A DNA stretch of 64,000 bases. Origin: an uncultured Litoreibacter sp. (GTDB lineage: Bacteria; Pseudomonadota; Alphaproteobacteria; Rhodobacterales; Rhodobacteraceae). Location of the stretch: NCBI GenBank assembly GCA_938030665.1, contig CALHHY010000015.1, positions 35,892 through 99,891 of the forward strand, read 5' to 3'. Positions 16,885 through 26,600 of this stretch are shown here, piece by piece; within the stretch, counting starts at the first letter, position 1, and the number at the start of each line of letters is the position of its first letter. The translations under genes were made by a program, and so were the position numbers. The notes under the pieces were generated by a model. That model was not told where the DNA came from. It made no database searches and worked only from the letters and a program-made list of their open reading frames with translations.

Positions 16885-18246
16885 ATGAACAAGACAACGC
16901 CCGCGCCACGGATGAAAATCGCCCCGACGCCCAATGGCACGCATGAAGGCTACATGCCCGGCTTCGGCAATGATTTCGAGACAGAGGTGCTACCGGGCGC
17001 GTTGCCGCAGGGCATGAACTCCCCCCAGAAGGTGAATTACGGCCTCTATGGGGAGCAGCTATCGGGCACCGCCTTCACCGCGCCGTCGCATCAGAATGAA
17101 CGCACGTGGTGCTATCGCATTCGCCCCTCGGTCAAGCACACGCACCGGTTTGAAAAGATCGACCTGCCCTATTGGAAATCCGCGCCACTGGTGGCCCCGG
17201 ACGTGACCTCCCTGGGACAATACCGCTGGGACCCGGTGCCCCATTCCGACACCCCGCTGACCTGGCTGACCGGCATGCGCACCATGACGACGGCGGGCGA
17301 TGTGAATACGCAGGTGGGCATGGCCAGCCACATCTATCTGGTCACCGAAAGCATGGTGGACAGCTACTTCTATTCCGCCGATAGCGAGCTGCTGGTCGTC
17401 CCCCAGGAAGGCCATCTGCGCTTTTGTACCGAGCTGGGGGTGATCGACGTCGCGCCGCAGGAAATCGCCCTGATCCCACGCGGTCTGGTTTACCGGGTGG
17501 TGGTGCTGGAGGGCCCAGCTCGCGGCTTTGTTTGCGAAAACTACGGCCAGAAGTTCGCGCTGCCGGGGCGCGGGCCGATTGGCGCCAATTGCATGGCCAA
17601 CCGGCGGGATTTCAAAACGCCTGTGGCTGCTTTTGAGGACCGGGATGTCGCCTCAACCGTCACCGTCAAATGGGCCGGCCAGTTTCATGAAACGCGCATT
17701 GGTCACTCGCCGCTCGACGTGGTGGCATGGCATGGCAATTACGCGCCCTGCAAATACGACCTGCGCACGTATTGCCCTGTTGGCGCGGTGCTGTTTGACC
17801 ATCCTGACCCCTCGATCTTTACGGTGCTGACCGCGCCAAGCGGGGTGGAGGGGACGGCCAATATCGACTTCGTGCTGTTCCGCGACCGCTGGATGGTGGC
17901 TGAAAACACGTTCCGCCCGCCCTGGTACCACAAGAACGTCATGTCGGAACTGATGGGCAACATCCACGGCATCTACGACGCCAAACCGAAAGGTTTTGTG
18001 CCGGGCGGCATGAGCCTGCATAACATGATGCTGCCGCATGGGCCGGACCGGAACGCCTTTGAAGGCGCGTCCAACGCCGATTTGAAGGCCGAGAAGCTCG
18101 AAAACACCATGTCCTTCATGTTCGAGACCCGGTTCCCGCAACACCTGACGCCTTTTGCCGCGAAGGAGGCGCCGTTGCAGGACGACTATATCGACTGCTG
18201 GGCGGATCTGGAGAAGAAGTTCGACGGCACGCCGGGGGCGAAATGA
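16885..18246 (+). CDS. hmgA: Homogentisate 1,2-dioxygenase
   Basis: A 453-residue cupin-type iron dioxygenase that opens the ring of homogentisate to maleylacetoacetate in tyrosine/phenylacetate-type catabolism. The N-terminal region ([19 protein letters not shown]) and the active-site region are well conserved ([35 protein letters not shown]), supplying the iron-binding His and Glu residues. GGGAG precedes the ATG. It starts a tightly packed operon with ATGA overlap to the next gene, behind a MarR operator. Confidence 0.97.
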   Translation: MNKTTPAPRMKIAPTPNGTHEGYMPGFGNDFETEVLPGALPQGMNSPQKVNYGLYGEQLSGTAFTAPSHQNERTWCYRIRPSVKHTHRFEKIDLPYWKSAPLVAPDVTSLGQYRWDPVPHSDTPLTWLTGMRTMTTAGDVNTQVGMASHIYLVTESMVDSYFYSADSELLVVPQEGHLRFCTELGVIDVAPQEIALIPRGLVYRVVVLEGPARGFVCENYGQKFALPGRGPIGANCMANRRDFKTPVAAFEDRDVASTVTVKWAGQFHETRIGHSPLDVVAWHGNYAPCKYDLRTYCPVGAVLFDHPDPSIFTVLTAPSGVEGTANIDFVLFRDRWMVAENTFRPPWYHKNVMSELMGNIHGIYDAKPKGFVPGGMSLHNMMLPHGPDRNAFEGASNADLKAEKLENTMSFMFETRFPQHLTPFAAKEAPLQDDYIDCWADLEKKFDGTPGAK

Positions 18247-19193
18247 AGGTTGCCTCGCTGACGCAGGGGCGGGACGGGCGGCTGGTTGTGGTCTCGGACG
18301 ATTTGCAAAGCTACCGCCCGGCCTCCGACCCGACCTTGCAGGCGGCACTGGACTTTGACCGGCTGAGCGGCACCGGGATGGCGCAGGCTTTAGATCTGAA
18401 CAAATGCACGGCCCCCCTGCCCCGCGCCTATCAGTTCCTCGACGGGTCAGCCTATGTGAACCATGTAGAGCTGGTCCGCCGCGCGCGGGGCGCGGAGATG
18501 CCCGGCAGCTTCTGGACCGACCCGCTGATGTATCAGGGCCTGTCCAGCTTTGCCGGGCCGCATGACCCCATCCGCGGGGAGGTCGCCTGGGGCATTGATT
18601 TCGAGGCGGAGGTCGCCGTGATCACCGGCGATGTGCCTCCGGGCGTCACCGCGACGGAGGCGCCAGGCTATATCCGCTACGTGATGCTGCTGAACGACGT
18701 ATCGCTGCGAAACCTGATCCCGGCGGAGCTGGGCAAGGGGTTCGGCTTCGTGCATTCCAAGCCCATCAGCGCCTGCAGCCCGGTGGCCGTCAGCCCCGAC
18801 GCGCTGCCCGGCTGGGACGGGCGCAAGCTGAACGGTGTGCTGCATGTTGACCTGAACGGCGCGGCGTTCGGGCGGGCGGATGCGGGGGTCGACATGACCT
18901 TTGATTTCGGCGACCTGATCGCCCATGCCGCCAAAACGCGCGCCCTCCCGGCGGGCACGGTCGTAGGCTCTGGCACAATATCGAATAAGGACAAGGGCGG
19001 CCCCGGCTGGCCCGTCAGCGAAGGCGGCAGGGGATATTCCTGCATTGCCGAACAGCGGATGATCGAGACCATCCAATCGGGCAAGGGCAAGACCCCCTTC
19101 CTGCAAGATGGCGACCACGTAGAGATCTGGATGGAGGACGCAAAAGGCGCCTCCATCTTCGGCAAAATATCCCAGAAGGTAGAAGTAACATGA
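18243..19193 (+). CDS. Fumarylacetoacetate hydrolase family protein
   Basis: A 316-residue member of the short FAH family. The metal-binding carboxylates lie in [14 protein letters not shown] and the following [12 protein letters not shown]; the motif ending in [14 protein letters not shown] is also conserved. It should hydrolyse fumarylacetoacetate to fumarate and acetoacetate, the last step after HmgA and isomerisation. It is translationally coupled to hmgA. No maleylacetoacetate isomerase (GST-like) is present in the window, so that enzyme must be elsewhere or be replaced. Confidence 0.92.
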   Translation: MKVASLTQGRDGRLVVVSDDLQSYRPASDPTLQAALDFDRLSGTGMAQALDLNKCTAPLPRAYQFLDGSAYVNHVELVRRARGAEMPGSFWTDPLMYQGLSSFAGPHDPIRGEVAWGIDFEAEVAVITGDVPPGVTATEAPGYIRYVMLLNDVSLRNLIPAELGKGFGFVHSKPISACSPVAVSPDALPGWDGRKLNGVLHVDLNGAAFGRADAGVDMTFDFGDLIAHAAKTRALPAGTVVGSGTISNKDKGGPGWPVSEGGRGYSCIAEQRMIETIQSGKGKTPFLQDGDHVEIWMEDAKGASIFGKISQKVEVT

Positions 19194-20140
19194 CCAAGGC
19201 ATTCGCGTCCCAGGGCGACATGGCGGAGAAGAAAATCACCTTTGACGAGGTGGGCCGCGATCTTTGGGCCTTTACGGCGGAAGGCGACCCCAATTCCGGC
19301 ATCATCATCGGCGATGACAGCGTCATGGTGGTCGAGGCGCAGGCCACGCCTCGTTTGGCCGAGAAGGTGATCGAAAAGGTCCGCTCGGTGACCGACAAGC
19401 CGATCAGCCATCTGGTACTGACCCATTATCACGCGGTGCGGGTGCTGGGGGCCTCCGCCTATGGGGCGGGACAGATCATCATGGGCGACGCCGCCCGCGC
19501 CATGGTGGTCGAACGCGGGCAGGAGGATTGGGACAGCGAATTTCAACGCTTCCCGCGCCTTTTTGAGGGGCATGAAAGCATCCCCGGGCTGACCTATCCG
19601 ACAACGACGTTTTCCGACGCGATGACGGTCTATCTGGGCAACCGGCGGGTGGACCTGTACCACCCCGGCCGCGCCCATACGGCGGGCGATATCGTGATCC
19701 ATCTGCCGGACGAGAATGTCATGTTCACCGGCGACATCGTCGAGGACCGCTCCGCCTGCTATTGCGGCGACGGGCATTTCGCCGATTGGGGCGATACGCT
19801 CGATGTCATCAAAGGGTTCGAGCTGGACGCCATTGCCCCTGGCAGGGGCGGGGCGCTGGTGGGGCGTGAGGTGGTGAACCGCGCCATCGAAAGCACCCGC
19901 GATTTTGTCTATTCCACCTATGCCCCTGCCGCGCGGGTCGCGGCACGCGGCGGGTCGCTGAAGGAGGCATGGGACGCCGTGCGTGCCGAATGTGACCCGA
20001 AATTTGCCGATTACGCCATTTACGAGCATTGCCTGCCCTTCAACGTCGCCCGCGCCTATGACGAGGCGCGTGGGATCGACACGCCCCGCATCTGGACCGC
20101 CGAGCGGGACCTGGCGATGTGGGCCGCGCTGCAGGGCTGA
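19190..20140 (+). CDS. Metallo-beta-lactamase-fold protein with a degenerate metal motif
   Basis: A 316-residue MBL-fold protein. At the place of the canonical HxHxDH motif it reads THYHAVRVLGASAY, so the Asp and the third His of the second metal site are absent, while the first two His, the later His in GRAHTAGDIVIH and the Asp in MFTGDIVED remain. The C-terminal third (YAPAARVAARGGSLKEAWDA onwards) is helical. It is embedded in the homogentisate operon with a four-base overlap to the FAH gene, so it probably serves that pathway, perhaps as a (thio)esterase or lactonase. Its reaction is not known to me. A second in-frame ATG at 19220 (MAEKKITF) is an alternative start. Confidence 0.8.
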   Translation: MTKAFASQGDMAEKKITFDEVGRDLWAFTAEGDPNSGIIIGDDSVMVVEAQATPRLAEKVIEKVRSVTDKPISHLVLTHYHAVRVLGASAYGAGQIIMGDAARAMVVERGQEDWDSEFQRFPRLFEGHESIPGLTYPTTTFSDAMTVYLGNRRVDLYHPGRAHTAGDIVIHLPDENVMFTGDIVEDRSACYCGDGHFADWGDTLDVIKGFELDAIAPGRGGALVGREVVNRAIESTRDFVYSTYAPAARVAARGGSLKEAWDAVRAECDPKFADYAIYEHCLPFNVARAYDEARGIDTPRIWTAERDLAMWAALQG

Positions 20141-20145
20141 GCCGC

Positions 20146-21756
20146 GTGAACGCGATCTTCGACACCCCGCTTTACCCCTACGCCCGCAGCCCCGATCAGG
20201 ACCAGCTTGCACGGCGCAAGGTGGTGGTGGTGGGGGCGGGCCCCGTGGGGCTGGCGCTGGCGATTGACCTGGCGCAGCGCGGCACGGAGGTGGTCGTCAT
20301 CGACGACAATGACCGCGTCTCCACCGGCAGCCGCGCCATCTGCTTTGCCAAGCGCACACTGGAGATCGCCGACCGGCTGGGCTTGGGCGAGGTAATGGTC
20401 GCCAAAGGCGTGCAATGGAGCGTCGGCAAGGTATTCTTCGGGGACGGGCAGATTTACGGCTTCGATCTGCTGGCAGAGGACGGCCATAAGCACCCTGCCT
20501 TCATTAACCTCCAGCAATATTACGTCGAACAGATGCTGGTCGCTCGCGCGTTGGAGCTTGAGACCGAAGGCGCGCCGATCACGCTGCGGGGGCGCAACCG
20601 GCTGCTCTCCCTCACGGCGCAGGACGATCACGTCGCGCTGCAGATCGACACGCCCGAGGGGGCGTATGCGCTGGAGGCTGACTGGGTGGTTGCCTGCGAT
20701 GGTGCCCGCTCCCCCACACGCGACATGATGGGGCTTGGCTTTGATGGGCGGGTGTTCGAGGACAATTTCCTGATCGCCGACGTCAAGATGAAGGCCGATT
20801 TCCCGACAGAGCGGTGGTTCTGGTTCGAGCCGCCTTTTGAAGGCGCGGGGCAATCTGCACTGCTGCACAAACAGCCTGACGACGTCTGGCGCATCGATTT
20901 CCAGCTGGGGTGGGAGATCGACCGCGAGCGAGAGCTGGACCCCGCCCGCATCCGCACCCGCGTCGACGCGATGTTGTCCAGCCAAACGGGTGAGGTGCCC
21001 GACTACGCCCTGGAATGGACCTCGATTTATACTTTCCAATGCCGCCGCATGGAACGGTTCCGCCATGGCAGGGTGCTTTTTGCCGGCGACAGCGCGCATC
21101 AGGTCTCCCCCTTCGGGGCGCGCGGGGCCAATTCAGGTATTCAAGACGCCGAAAACCTTGCCTGGAAGCTGGACCTGATCTGCAAAGGGGACGCCGGTGA
21201 CGCCCTGCTGGACAGCTACGCGGCGGAGCGGGAATTTGCGGCGGATGAAAACATCCTGAACTCCACCCGCGCCACCGACTTCATGACCCCGAAAACCGAG
21301 ATCAGCCAGATTTTCCGCAACGCCGTGCTGGATCTGGCGGCCCGCCACCCTTTCGCCCGCCCGCTGGTCAACTCCGGCAGACTGTCCGTGCCCTGCAGCT
21401 ACGAAGGCTTCCCCCTGTTCGGCCCCGACGCGCTTGGCGGGCCTGCCCCGTCCCGCCCCGGCGCGGCTTGCCCCGATGCGCCAGTGGGTGACGGGTATCT
21501 GCTTGAAAAACTGGGCGGTGACTTCGTATTGCTGAGCCTTGGCGGGGCGCCCGTCTCGCTGGACACCGGTGCCCTACCCTGCCGCCCGCTTCATATCGCG
21601 CAGCCGTCCGAAGCGCTGCGCCAGCGCTATCTGGGCGATGCGCCTCAGGCGATCTATCTGATCCGCCCCGACCAGCATATCGTCGCCCGCTGGCCTGATT
21701 TCAGGGCAGACGCGGTCACGGCGGCGCTGCACCGCTCCATTGGAAAGGTCCCGTGA
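20146..21756 (+). CDS. FAD-dependent aromatic monooxygenase (MhaA/MhpA-like)
   Basis: A 536-residue class A flavin monooxygenase. Visible are the FAD-binding fingerprint VVVVGAGPVGLALAIDLAQR, the Asp-Gly motif in WVVACDGARS, and the GD motif in VLFAGDSAHQVSPFGARGAN, plus a C-terminal thioredoxin-like region. A GTG at 20146, five bases after the upstream stop, is the best start. In the operon context the likely job is ring hydroxylation that yields homogentisate, for example from 3- or 4-hydroxyphenylacetate. The size and the tiny partner encoded next recall the two-component MhaAB 3-hydroxyphenylacetate 6-hydroxylase of Pseudomonas putida U. The substrate is inferred, not shown. Confidence 0.85.
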   Translation: MNAIFDTPLYPYARSPDQDQLARRKVVVVGAGPVGLALAIDLAQRGTEVVVIDDNDRVSTGSRAICFAKRTLEIADRLGLGEVMVAKGVQWSVGKVFFGDGQIYGFDLLAEDGHKHPAFINLQQYYVEQMLVARALELETEGAPITLRGRNRLLSLTAQDDHVALQIDTPEGAYALEADWVVACDGARSPTRDMMGLGFDGRVFEDNFLIADVKMKADFPTERWFWFEPPFEGAGQSALLHKQPDDVWRIDFQLGWEIDRERELDPARIRTRVDAMLSSQTGEVPDYALEWTSIYTFQCRRMERFRHGRVLFAGDSAHQVSPFGARGANSGIQDAENLAWKLDLICKGDAGDALLDSYAAEREFAADENILNSTRATDFMTPKTEISQIFRNAVLDLAARHPFARPLVNSGRLSVPCSYEGFPLFGPDALGGPAPSRPGAACPDAPVGDGYLLEKLGGDFVLLSLGGAPVSLDTGALPCRPLHIAQPSEALRQRYLGDAPQAIYLIRPDQHIVARWPDFRADAVTAALHRSIGKVP

Positions 21757-21953
21757 TGGCTCTGACGCTTGATACAAATATCCCCGACCCGGACGGCTTT
21801 TACGACGACCTGCTGCGCGCCCATGAGGGGTTGGGCAAGCCCGAAAGCGACGCCCTGAACGCCCGCCTGATCCTTGTGCTTGCCAACCATATCGGCGACC
21901 GCAAGGTGCTAAGGGCAGCGCTGCGAGCGGCCAAGGCGGGTGAGCGACCTTAA
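21756..21953 (+). CDS. Small DUF2783-type protein, possible coupling subunit of the monooxygenase
   Basis: A 65-residue acidic helical protein (DGFYDDLLRAHEGLGKPESD, then NARLILVLANHIGD) matching the DUF2783 family as I know it. Its ATG shares the A of the monooxygenase stop codon, so the two are translationally coupled. In P. putida U the hydroxylase MhaA needs a ~6 kDa protein, MhaB, encoded next to it; the size and place here fit that arrangement. It is the last gene of the homogentisate operon. Confidence 0.75.
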   Translation: MALTLDTNIPDPDGFYDDLLRAHEGLGKPESDALNARLILVLANHIGDRKVLRAALRAAKAGERP

Positions 21954-22051
21954 AAGGCCGTGCCATGGGTTGCCGTGTCGCAGCGAATGAACCTTATCGG
22001 CGAGCCTGCAAGTTGACCTTTCAGCGCATGACCAGCTTATGTTGAGCCTGA

Positions 22052-22277
22052 CCGCGTCTCAGCCTGGTTATTGCGCTGACACAGGGGACAGCCCCCGCCG
22101 CGCTGGTCGTTGCCAGCATAGGGGTCGTCAGCCTCTTTGAGGCCGTCTACATCGACAAACGCGAATTGAAATGCGCCTGTGTCGGCGGTGACAGCAAGGT
22201 GCGCCCTTGGTTTCGTCGCCGCGACCGAAAACCTGATGATGGGTGGCACGGCTATCCGGATGCTGTCAAAGCCGTGA
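22052..22277 (+). pseudogene. Remnant of a MauE/DoxX-like redox-associated membrane protein
   Basis: One frame gives a helix (LVIALTQGTAPAALVVASIG) followed by VYIDKRELKCACVGGDSKV; the match then continues in another frame as ALGFVAATENLMMGGTAIRM and a stop at 22275. The KxCAC motif followed by a helix with ENLMM is the C-terminus of small MauE-like proteins common in copper-resistance loci. The N-terminal ~100 residues are missing and a frameshift near 22200 breaks the rest, so it is a dead fragment. A TTGACC/TATGTT pair with 19-base spacing at 22013-22043 may be its old MerR-type promoter. Confidence 0.65.
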
Positions 22278-22287
22278 CCTAAATCTA

Positions 22288-22318
22288 TTGACCTTCTAGG
22301 CGGAGAAGGGTTTACCCT
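22288..22318 (+). promoter_or_regulatory. MerR/CueR-type promoter of copCD
   Basis: TTGACC (22288-22293) and TACCCT (22313-22318) are separated by 19 bases, the overlong spacing that MerR-family activators correct. Between them ACCTTCT (22291-22297) faces AGAAGGG (22304-22310), a near-perfect inverted repeat like CueR sites. Copper induction of copC is therefore likely. No cueR gene is in the window. Confidence 0.75.
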
Positions 22319-22346
22319 GCAAATAGAAGGAAAAGAGGGCAGCGCC

Positions 22347-22691
22347 ATGAAACACATTCTGTTGGCCACGATCGCCTTGCTATGGGCGACCAGCGCCGTG
22401 GCGCATTCCCCGCTGCAGATCACCATACCACAAGATAAGGCAACGGTCGCCGCGGCCCCAAGCGAGGTCAAGCTCACTTTCAAAAGCAAGATCCGGCTGA
22501 CGCGGGTAACTCTGACCCATGCCGAAAGGGACGAGGAAGATTTGGACCTGAGCGGCTTTCACGGCTTTCTGTCGGAATACGCAATCCCCATGGCCTCCGT
22601 CGGGGCGGGTCTTCATGTTATTGAGTGGCGCGGGCTCAGCGATGATGGCCACATCATAAACGGCACATTCAGCTTCACGGTCGCGCAGTAG
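22347..22691 (+). CDS. copC: Periplasmic copper-binding protein CopC
   Basis: A 114-residue secreted protein with a signal peptide (KHILLATIALLWATSAVA) cleaved so that the mature protein begins at or next to a His (AHSPLQ). Together with the Asp-x-His pattern near the end (LSDDGHIINGTFSFTV), this gives the high-affinity copper(II) site of short CopC proteins. AGGAAAAGAGGG precedes the ATG. It overlaps copD and follows a CueR-type promoter. Confidence 0.92.
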   Translation: MKHILLATIALLWATSAVAHSPLQITIPQDKATVAAAPSEVKLTFKSKIRLTRVTLTHAERDEEDLDLSGFHGFLSEYAIPMASVGAGLHVIEWRGLSDDGHIINGTFSFTVAQ

Positions 22692-23536
22692 TGCCAGACA
22701 TCTGGGGGCTGGCTACAATTGTCGCCACGTTCTTCCTGTACCTCGGGGTGCTGACCTCTGCCGGGACGATCTTTGTCGCCTTGCTTTTTCAGGTCCAGAA
22801 CATCCGACGTATCGCGGCGGGCTTCGCGCTAGTGGGCTTGGCCGCAACATGTCTGGCCTTCTCGCTCGGCGGCGCCGCTTTGACCGGGGATGTGGCGGGG
22901 ATGGTGGATGCGGAGATGCTGGGCCTTCTATGGACAACGCAAGGGGGCACGGCGCTGGCCTGGCGGTTGGCGGGCCTGTCCCTTGTGATCCTTGGGTTGA
23001 TAGGCGGTCGTCTGGGGCTTTGGGTGTCGGGTATAGGCGGTTTCTTTGCCCTATGGTCCTTCGTCACGATCGGGCATGTGCCGGACCGGGACATTTTTTC
23101 GCTGAATGTGCTGTTGATGATCCACCTTGTCGCCGCCGCCCTTTGGATCGGCATACTGACCCCGCTAAGGCGGTTGGCTGCCGGGGCACGCTTGTCCGAG
23201 ACGGCTCTCCTAGGGCAGCGTTTCGGACGCCTGGCCTCCATAGTCGTGCCGCTCTTAATCCTGGCGGGGCTCGTCATGAGCTATGTTTTGGTCGGCTCGG
23301 TGGTCGCGTTGATTGGCACAGGCTACGGGCAGGCGCTTATCCTCAAGGTCGCGATCGTCGCCTTCCTTCTGGGCCTGGCGGCCATAAACAAGATGCGTCT
23401 GGTGCCAAGGATGCTTGTGGGCGATGAGCGTGCCGTTCGCCATCTTTCACTGTCGATAACGTTGGAATGGCTCGTGGTGGGCGCGATCTTGTCGATGACC
23501 GCGATACTGACCTCCGTGCTGTCCCTGCCGCAGTGA
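22691..23536 (+). CDS. copD: Copper resistance membrane protein CopD
   Basis: A 281-residue polytopic inner-membrane protein with about eight helices and conserved histidines in SFVTIGHVPDRD and LLMIHLVAAALWIGIL, as in the CopD family. CopD is thought to move copper across the inner membrane together with CopC. The GTG start at 22691 shares its first base with the copC stop. It is convergent with the reductive-dehalogenase-like gene. Confidence 0.9.
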   Translation: MPDIWGLATIVATFFLYLGVLTSAGTIFVALLFQVQNIRRIAAGFALVGLAATCLAFSLGGAALTGDVAGMVDAEMLGLLWTTQGGTALAWRLAGLSLVILGLIGGRLGLWVSGIGGFFALWSFVTIGHVPDRDIFSLNVLLMIHLVAAALWIGILTPLRRLAAGARLSETALLGQRFGRLASIVVPLLILAGLVMSYVLVGSVVALIGTGYGQALILKVAIVAFLLGLAAINKMRLVPRMLVGDERAVRHLSLSITLEWLVVGAILSMTAILTSVLSLPQ

Positions 23537-23628
23537 GGTTTCATACGGGTTGGCATCACTTTGGGAAACGACGCGTCACTCGGATCACGCCGCGATCCGC
23601 ATGGAGAACGTCCCGCCAGCTCCACGGC

Positions 23629-26600
23629 TTAAATGTCCACCTCAATTACCCCGCCCTTTTCCGCTGCGCGGGATTGGCAAAGGATAACGGCCCCCTGCCG
23701 TTGCGCCTTTGACAGGACAAAATCGCGGTGTTCCACCTCGCCGGAGATCAAGCCGCATTTGCACACGCCGCAGATCCCGTCAGAACATTTGACGTCCACC
23801 TGCACGCCATTTTCTGCCAGCACATCGGTCGCGGATTTGTCGGCGGGTACGTCCAGCATCTTGCCGCTGCGGGCGAGTTTGAGCACGAACGGGTGGTTTT
23901 CGTATTCGGGTTGCTCTGGCACAGAGAAATATTCCAGATGCTGAGCGTCCTCGGGGAAACCGGCGCGGGCGGCGGCGTCCATCACGGCGCACATGTAGCG
24001 CTCCGCCCCGCAGGTGTAGACGTGCCAGCCAGACTGATAGCCTCCCAGCGCCGCCTCCAGGTCGCAACGCGTCCCCTCGTCGGTGATATGCAGCTGCACC
24101 CGATCGGCCCAAGACATGGCGGTCAGATCGTCCAGATACCCCATTTGCCCACGTGACCGGCCCGAATAATGCAGCGTGAAGTCACGGCCTGCGGCGTGCA
24201 GCTCATGGGCCATGGCGATCATTGGGGTGATACCAATGCCGCCCCCCATCAGGATGGATTTGCGCGCATCTGGGGCCAGCGGGAAATGGTTGATCGGGCG
24301 GGAGATAAACAGCCGCCGCCCCTCGGTAAAGATGCGGTGCAACAGCTTGGAGCCGCCCCGCCCCTCTTCCTCACGCAGGACGCCGATCTGGTATTTCGAG
24401 CGATCGGCCGGGTCGCCTGACATCGAATATTGACGCAGAAATTCGGGCGCCACGACAATATCAAGATGCGCGCCCGCCTGCCATGCGGGCAAAGGCGAGC
24501 CATCCACCGGGGTGAACTCGTATTTCGTGATGCCCTTGGCCATTTGTTCGGCCTTGGTGATCTGCACCTGAATGACCGGGCTGTCACCGGCGGCAGTGTA
24601 GACGTGCAGATGCCCGGTCTCGTCGCGCTCCAAAAGGGATTTGTATTCCTTGGCCGTGACCATCGCCTGATAGGCTTCAATCCCGGCCTCGCGGTCCATG
24701 GGGAACGGGTAGGGGTAGGGATGCGGAGCCAGCGGCGCGGGGTAGACGGCCAGCGTCTGGTCTTCGTATTTCAGGTCCAGATCGGTCTGCAGCCCGCGCG
24801 CATTCACGGGCTTTGCGGTTGGCCTGTAGCCGCCTGCGTCCGTCAGCTCCAGGTCCCACCACCACTTCTTCACCGGGTTCAGCGACCCGTTGCCCGCCAC
24901 GTCATCCAGCCGCGCCAAGGCCGGGGCCAGCTGCGGGACGTTCATCGCGGCCCAACGGAACGGCTTTTCCTTGAAGATGCCTTCAAGGTTCCAAGGGCAG
25001 GTTTTCATGCAGCGCCCGCACATCGCCCCACCTTCGGTGGTGATGCGGTAGGTCGCGCATTTCTGGCTGTCGGATTTCCAGATCTCGTAACCGTTGAACA
25101 TCAGCTTCGGCCCGGCCGTGATGGCCCCCGACGGGCATTCACGCGCGCATTTGTTGCAGCTTTCGCAAAAGCGCTGCAGCCCGAAATCGATCGGCTTGTC
25201 ATGGGCCAGCGGCAGGTCGGTGGTCACCGCGCCCGACTTGAGCCGGGGGCCAAGGAAAGGGTTCAGAATGACCTCCCCAATGCGGCTGACCTCGCCCAGG
25301 CCCGACAGCAGCAGCAGCGGGGGCTGCAAAACCTCGCCATCCATAACCGTATGCGCCTTGGCGCTGTAGCCCAGGTTGCGGATTTGCTTGGCGATGACAC
25401 CGCCCAACAGGGAAAACCGAAGATAGGCGCGCATCGACTGTGCGACCGCGATCCAGTCATCGCCCGACGAGCCCGCCATCGTCTCAAACCCCTGATCAAT
25501 GATCATGTTGATTGCCTGATCATGCGGCGGCTCGATCACCTCCCCCCGTGCGTCATGGCTGTACCAAGCCCAGTCCGGGCAGCGCGAAATACCGACCGCA
25601 TCGACGCCCAGCCAGTAGCTGGTAGCCTTGATCAGATCTGCAGCCTCCTGCGGGACGAGCGTGACCTTCTGCGCAGCAGCCTCCCCGTCCTGCAGCAAGA
25701 CAAATGCGCCGAGCGCGCGGCGCTGCGCGGTCGAAGGCGCGGCCTTGCGCACATAATGCCCGCCCTTGGCCCCATCCTGCAGCGGCTTGCCCATGTCGCC
25801 GAACTGCGCGCGGGCGAACATGTCGGTGCGTTTCGGCACGCGGGCGACATGCGGCTCGTCGATATAGGTGGTAGGCACCTCGACCCGCCTGAGCTTTTCA
25901 AACGGGTGCGCGCCATCAACGAAACGCCGCTTGGCGAAAGGCACTGCATTCAGCGCCGATTTGGCCGATGCCGTCCCAAACTGCCAGCCAGGCCCGAAGG
26001 CTGCTTTGGGCTGGCGCGCCATGGGTTTCAGGGGTTTGTCTGGCGCGATTTTGAAACGGGTGGTCACTGCCGCCAGCCCGAACCGGGTGCCGATATAGGG
26101 ATGGCTGAGGGTGCCGCCCTCCACCGTGGCAAGCCCCGCGGCCACCGCCAGTTGCCCGAGATCAACGTCGCTGGCTGTGACGCTATGCCCGCGTGCGGGG
26201 TAGCCCAGCACGCGCAGGTAATTGGCAATCACAACGGCCGCCTCTGCCGCCAGTAACCCCGCGCGATGCGCCTGCGCGTCCCTGATCCAATCGGTGCCCA
26301 CCTCCCCCGGTTCGGGGTCGCGGGGGTTCTCGTACAGAAAAACCAGTGCGTGCGTGTGGCCGGTGATGGAGGTCGGCGGGGCCTCCATCGACTCCTTCAG
26401 GTCCGCCATGATCAGGTCGATCCCCGATGCCAGCGTCTTGGTCTGGCGCGTGCGCAGGTCATGCGCCAGCCGCGCAACATCGGGGTTCACGAAAGGCGCG
26501 CGCAGAACCGCCGTATCCGGCAACGCGCAGCACCCAACCAACGCGGCGTCGGAGAAATAGCCAAAGGCCTTGAGGTGGTTGGCGCGTTCCACCGGATCGG

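Noticed and set aside
18677..20212. A 511-codon minus-strand frame
   Set aside because: Antisense to the FAH and MBL-fold genes; no conserved features.
22013..22043. Second TTGACC/TATGTT pair with 19-base spacing as an active CueR promoter
   Set aside because: It lacks the inverted repeat expected for CueR and leads only into a broken gene, so it is mentioned as a possible relic and not listed as a promoter.
24430..26256. A 608-codon plus-strand frame
   Set aside because: Antisense to the reductive-dehalogenase-like gene, with a shadow-frame composition and no recognisable motif.
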